64,000 bases of DNA from Flavobacterium sp. CFS9 (GTDB taxonomy: Bacteria; Bacteroidota; Bacteroidia; Flavobacteriales; Flavobacteriaceae). Under the pieces are notes generated by a model. It did no database searches, was not told the DNA's origin, and saw nothing but the letters and a program-made list of their open reading frames with translations. This document shows positions 60,698 to 64,000 of the stretch, piece after piece. Location: contig NZ_AP031573.1 in the NCBI RefSeq assembly GCF_041154745.1, positions 1,674,001 through 1,738,000 on the forward strand, read 5' to 3'. A program made the translations under genes and the position numbers. Every line of letters starts with the position of its first letter. The first letter of the stretch is position 1.

Positions 60698-62302
60698 ATG
60701 ATTGATTTTATATACCAAGACCCTTATCCTATTTTGAAGGATGATACGCAATACCGCAAAATCACCTCTGATTTTGTAAAGGTGGAGCAATTTGGACAAC
60801 GTGAAGTTTTAACCGTTGATCCAAAAGGATTAGAATTATTAGCTGAAGAAGCTCTTACCGATGTTTCGTTCATGTTACGAACGACCCATTTACAAAAATT
60901 AAGAAATATACTTGACGATCCGGAAGCTACAGATAACGATCGTTTTGTGGCTTACAACTTGTTACAAAATGCATCCGTTGCTGCCGAAGGTCAGTTACCA
61001 AGCTGTCAGGATACCGGAACGGCTATCGTAATGGCAAAAAAAGGAGAAAGCATTTTTACCGGTGTTGATGATGCTGAATGGTTAAGCAAAGGAATTTTCA
61101 ATACCTATCAAAAACGTAATCTTCGTTATTCTCAAATTGTTCCGATTTCGATGTTTGAAGAAAAAAATTCAGGATCAAATCTTCCGGCACAAATTGATAT
61201 CTATGCTAAAAAAGGAGCTTCGTACGAGTTTTTATTCATGGCAAAAGGTGGTGGATCTGCGAATAAAACCTACTTGTACCAGCAAACGAAATCTTTACTG
61301 AATGATAAATCTATGGATGCTTTCATTCGTACGAAAATTAAAGATTTAGGAACATCGGCTTGTCCTCCGTATCACTTGGCTTTAGTAATTGGAGGAACTT
61401 CTGCTGAAGCGAATCTAAGCGCTGTTAAAAAAGCATCTGCCGGTTACTATGACAACCTTCCTACTTCAGGAAATATGGCCGGTCAGGCGTTTCGTGATTT
61501 AGAATGGGAAGAGCGTGTTCAGAAAATCTGTCAGGAAAGTGAGATTGGTGCTCAGTTTGGCGGAAAATATTTCACGCATGATGTTCGTGTAATTCGTTTG
61601 CCTCGTCACGCAGCTTCTTGTCCGGTTGGATTGGGAGTTTCTTGTTCAGCAGACAGAAATATCAAAGGAAAGATTACCAAAGACGGAATCTTCGTTGAGC
61701 AATTGGAAGTAAATCCAAAGCAATTTTTACCGGAAACAGCTCCACACTTAGAAGCTCCTGTTGAAATTGATTTAGATCAGCCGATGGCCGATATTTTAGC
61801 CAAATTATCTCAATATCCAATTAAAACCCGTCTAAAACTTAACGGAACTGTAATTGTAGCCCGTGATATTGCACATGCCAAAATCATGGAATTACTGGAA
61901 GCTGGTAAACCAATGCCAGAATACTTTAAAAATCACCCTGTTTATTACGCCGGACCTGCAAAAACGCCTGAAGGAATGGCTTCAGGAAGTTTTGGACCGA
62001 CAACTGCGGGACGTATGGACGTTTATGTAGATGAATTTCAAAAACATGGAGGCAGTATGATCATGCTGGCCAAAGGAAACCGTACCAAACAGGTAACAGA
62101 TGCCTGCCAGAAATATGGTGGATTCTATCTAGGCTCTATTGGAGGTCCTGCCGCTATTTTAGCACAAGACAACATCTTAAAAGTTGAAGTGGTAGATTTT
62201 GAAGAATTAGGAATGGAAGCGGTTCGTAAAATTACCGTTAAAGATTTCCCGGCTTTTATCATTACAGATGATAAAGGGAATGATTTTTTTGAAAATCTTT
62301 AA
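60698..62302 (+). CDS. fumA: fumarate hydratase, class I
   Basis: 534 residues, close in length and sequence to E. coli FumA. It interconverts fumarate and malate in the TCA cycle using an oxygen-sensitive 4Fe-4S cluster. Cluster cysteines fall in [31 protein letters not shown] and [17 protein letters not shown]. Other fixed blocks are [56 protein letters not shown] and [15 protein letters not shown]. Single gene with its own promoter and a hairpin at the 3' end. Confidence 0.97.
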   Translation: MIDFIYQDPYPILKDDTQYRKITSDFVKVEQFGQREVLTVDPKGLELLAEEALTDVSFMLRTTHLQKLRNILDDPEATDNDRFVAYNLLQNASVAAEGQLPSCQDTGTAIVMAKKGESIFTGVDDAEWLSKGIFNTYQKRNLRYSQIVPISMFEEKNSGSNLPAQIDIYAKKGASYEFLFMAKGGGSANKTYLYQQTKSLLNDKSMDAFIRTKIKDLGTSACPPYHLALVIGGTSAEANLSAVKKASAGYYDNLPTSGNMAGQAFRDLEWEERVQKICQESEIGAQFGGKYFTHDVRVIRLPRHAASCPVGLGVSCSADRNIKGKITKDGIFVEQLEVNPKQFLPETAPHLEAPVEIDLDQPMADILAKLSQYPIKTRLKLNGTVIVARDIAHAKIMELLEAGKPMPEYFKNHPVYYAGPAKTPEGMASGSFGPTTAGRMDVYVDEFQKHGGSMIMLAKGNRTKQVTDACQKYGGFYLGSIGGPAAILAQDNILKVEVVDFEELGMEAVRKITVKDFPAFIITDDKGNDFFENL

Positions 62303-62354
62303 ACTAAGGTTCTTAGATACTGAGGCACTAAGATTCTAAGTGTTTAAAATGATA

Positions 62355-62383
62355 AAAACCGCCTTAGGGCGGTTTTATTTTTT
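62355..62383. terminator. bidirectional terminator
   Basis: 9-bp stem AAAACCGCC (62355-62363) / GGCGGTTTT (62368-62376) with a following T-rich run, between convergent fumA and the PAS gene; flanked on both sides by 'ctaag..cttag' dispersed text (62303-62340, 62400-62430). Confidence 0.85.
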
Positions 62384-62429
62384 ACTAACTATTACTCTTT
62401 GCACCTCAGTACCTTAGAGCCTTAGTCCC

Positions 62430-62927
62430 TTATTCCAACTCTTCACTTTCGAAAGCAATAAAATGAGACAATTGCCCCTTTAAATTAAAAACGGGACGCG
62501 CATTGATTTTACATTTATAGGTTCTGCCGTCTTTTCTATAGTTTTCAAGTGTTTTTTCGAAAGGAATTCGTTGCTGAATAGCTTCTTTAATTTCTTTAAG
62601 TACAGTTTTTGAAGTCGCTGGTCCCTGAAACATTTTAGGAGTTTTACCCAAAACTTCTTCTTCCTTGTAACCTGTCATTTTTCTGATTCCATTTGAAGCA
62701 AAAACTATTTTCAAGTCTAAATCGGTAACCAGGACTACTTCATTCTTCATTCGTTCTTCAATTTCCAGATTTTTAGCATCCCAGATAAACTGACTCGAAA
62801 TTTTATTAACTTTTTTTACATCGGTAAGAATCGCTTTCAGCTCTTTTAAATGTTCACAATGAAAATCCCAAGCCATAATTGGGACTGAATTACGATGAGA
62901 GACTTCTTCAAATTTGTTCGTTTTCAT
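62430..62927 (-). CDS. single PAS-domain protein
   Basis: 165 residues. A helical N-terminus (DFHCEHLKELKAILTDVKKV) is followed by one PAS domain from about residue 60: VVLVTDLDLKIVFASNGIRKMTGYKEEEVLGKTPKMFQGPATS, KEAIQQRIPFEKTLENYRKDG and LSHFIAFE. The GKTPKMFQGPATS loop is LOV-like, but the flavin-binding Cys (as in GRNCRFLQG) is replaced, so it is not a blue-light LOV domain of the usual kind. No output domain. It could be a sensor working through a partner; unknown. Confidence 0.87.
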   Translation of the reverse strand: MKTNKFEEVSHRNSVPIMAWDFHCEHLKELKAILTDVKKVNKISSQFIWDAKNLEIEERMKNEVVLVTDLDLKIVFASNGIRKMTGYKEEEVLGKTPKMFQGPATSKTVLKEIKEAIQQRIPFEKTLENYRKDGRTYKCKINARPVFNLKGQLSHFIAFESEELE

Positions 62928-63026
62928 TGCGAATGATTCAATATTAATGTGCCCTTTCTCTCAAAGGTAGAAAGAAAATTCATCACAAAAGAATAAATTA
63001 CAGGATTTAATTATTCCTTAATCCAA

Positions 63027-64000
63027 TTAGAAGGAAAATTTAAGCTGGACTACTACTGCCTTTTTTTCTTCTGTATTTAGATTGTTCAAGGAAATCCCCA
63101 ATAGCCGAACCGAATCTTTCATTCGTTCCTGATACAAAAGCTCCTCAACGGTCTCTAAAATCAAACTTTTATCGGAAATAAAGTATGGCAGCGTCTTACT
63201 GCGTGTTTGTTGCGTAAAATCACTGTATTTGATTTTAAGCGTCACGGTTTTGCCCGAGATATTATATTTCTTTAACCGCCTTTCTAAAGATGCCGCAATC
63301 TTTTCAAGCTGTTCGAGCATAAAAATTTCAGAGGATAAGTTGACATCGAAGGTGTGTTCCGCCGCAACTGATTTCGTTACACGAGACGCTTTTACTTCAC
63401 TATTATGAATTCCGCGAACCACATTGTAATAAAAAGCCCCCGATTTTCCGAAATGTTTCTCCAAAAACTCTACTTCTTTGCTCTTAAGATCAGCTCCTGT
63501 AAAAATTCCTAATTGATACATCTTTTCGGTGGTTACTTTTCCAACCCCATAAAACTTCCGAATGGGCAGTTCTTCCAAAAAGCTCAAAACCTCGTCCGGA
63601 TTAACCGTTTTCTGTCCGTTTGGTTTGTTAACATCCGAGGCAATTTTCGCCACAAACTTATTAATCGAAATTCCCGCAGAAGCCGTGAGTCCAACCTCAT
63701 TCAGAATTCGGAGTCTGATTTCCTGTGCGAGCAGACTGGCACTTGGATTCCCTTTCTTGTTTTGTGTCACATCAAGATAAGCTTCATCCAGCGAAAGAGG
63801 CTCCACCAGATCGGTATATTCATGAAATATTTTATGAATTTTATTTGAGATCTCTTTGTAACGGTCAAAACGCGGACGTACAAAAATAATTTCCGGACAA
63901 TATTTTTTGGCCAAAACACCACTTATGGCACTTCGTACCCCAAATTTTCGCGCTTCGTAACTTGCTGCCGAAACCACTCCTCTATTCTCCGATCCACCCA
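63027..64000 (-). CDS. dinB: DNA polymerase IV (DinB), 5' end beyond the window
   Basis: The frame runs off the right edge; a GTG at 63977 is an internal codon (SENRGVVSAASYEARKFGVRSA), not the start. About 323 codons are visible, lacking the first 40 or so of the family. The second catalytic acidic motif is present in PLSLDEAYLDVTQ; a helix-hairpin-helix region (IRKFYGVGKVTTEKMYQLGI) and the little-finger domain (HTFDVNLSSEIFMLEQLEKI and onward) follow. It is a Y-family polymerase for translesion synthesis. The C-terminus ends in VVVQLKFSF without a canonical QLxLF clamp motif, though VQLKFSF may serve. Confidence 0.95.
   Translation of the reverse strand, partial: GGSENRGVVSAASYEARKFGVRSAISGVLAKKYCPEIIFVRPRFDRYKEISNKIHKIFHEYTDLVEPLSLDEAYLDVTQNKKGNPSASLLAQEIRLRILNEVGLTASAGISINKFVAKIASDVNKPNGQKTVNPDEVLSFLEELPIRKFYGVGKVTTEKMYQLGIFTGADLKSKEVEFLEKHFGKSGAFYYNVVRGIHNSEVKASRVTKSVAAEHTFDVNLSSEIFMLEQLEKIAASLERRLKKYNISGKTVTLKIKYSDFTQQTRSKTLPYFISDKSLILETVEELLYQERMKDSVRLLGISLNNLNTEEKKAVVVQLKFSF

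Noticed and set aside
63977..63979. GTG at 63977 as the dinB start
   Set aside because: The frame continues upstream with family sequence (GGSENRG), so the start lies beyond the window.
1..64000. tRNA or rRNA genes, CRISPR arrays, prophage or replication origin
   Set aside because: No cloverleaf, rRNA segment, regularly spaced direct-repeat array, phage gene set or DnaA-box cluster was seen on reading; tRNAscan-SE and barrnap runs would settle the RNA genes.

Overview
The window is a stretch of chromosome from a Flavobacterium-type bacterium (Bacteroidota, Flavobacteriia). The evidence is: a Por-type (T9SS) C-terminal sorting domain; Bacteroidota-style TAnnTTTG -7 promoter boxes in front of many genes; family-typical proteins (DUF4270 lipoprotein, GEVED lipoprotein, OlsF fusion, Tas-like reductase, TM2/DUF2752/DUF4234 membrane proteins); AT-rich intergenic DNA; and the hairpin and REP-like repeats common between flavobacterial genes. 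No rRNA, tRNA, CRISPR array or prophage was seen.

Layout. 1-3949 (minus): a very large exported SpvB/VCBS/RHS protein, cut by the left edge, preceded by a small T9SS-sorted protein. 4077-8388 (minus): operon of a GT5-like fragment, a DUF4270 lipoprotein and glmS, divergent from panC-panD (8497-9710). 9915-14551 (plus): degenerate secreted esterase with radA, then a GT51 transglycosylase. 14689-25187: Tas-like reductase, GEVED lipoprotein, OmpA lipoprotein, xth, olsF, a cluster of three small membrane proteins, a 2-hydroxyacid dehydrogenase, an alpha/beta hydrolase and nhaA. 25296-34710 is almost all on the minus strand: proC, mgtE, rsmA, a nucleotidyltransferase with a 61-residue partner, DUF4286, a TPR protein, lgt, serS and two small proteins. 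From about 28.3 to 32.3 kb most gaps in this run carry inverted repeats.

34896-53958 is mostly plus strand: YdeI-like, PhzF-like, a secreted DinB-fold protein, CDGSH, metG, an AT-rich two-gene block of unknown function (40654-41790), a candidate structured RNA with its own promoter (41829-41990), EamA, HAD and CAT-like genes, ferritin, a Lys/Cys-rich 62-residue protein, an inverted REP-like pair, DUF2461, ssb, a GNAT-nitrilase fusion and an M28 membrane peptidase. 54036-62302 (plus): an SDR, a DNA-repair-flavoured group (ogt, DEDDy exonuclease, AlkZ-like glycosylase), a nucleoside-recognition membrane protein, a Y1 (HUH) transposase immediately followed by REP-like repeats, a lipoprotein and fumarase. 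62430-64000 (minus): a PAS protein and the C-terminal part of DNA polymerase IV.

Most genes are housekeeping (amino-sugar, CoA, tRNA charging, lipoprotein modification, DNA repair). The most interesting signals are the REP-like families with a resident Y1 transposase, the structured RNA near 41.9 kb, the SpvB/RHS locus with its orphan T9SS tail, the nucleotidyltransferase pair, the unknown pair at 40.7-41.8 kb, and hairpins at all seven convergent gene junctions.
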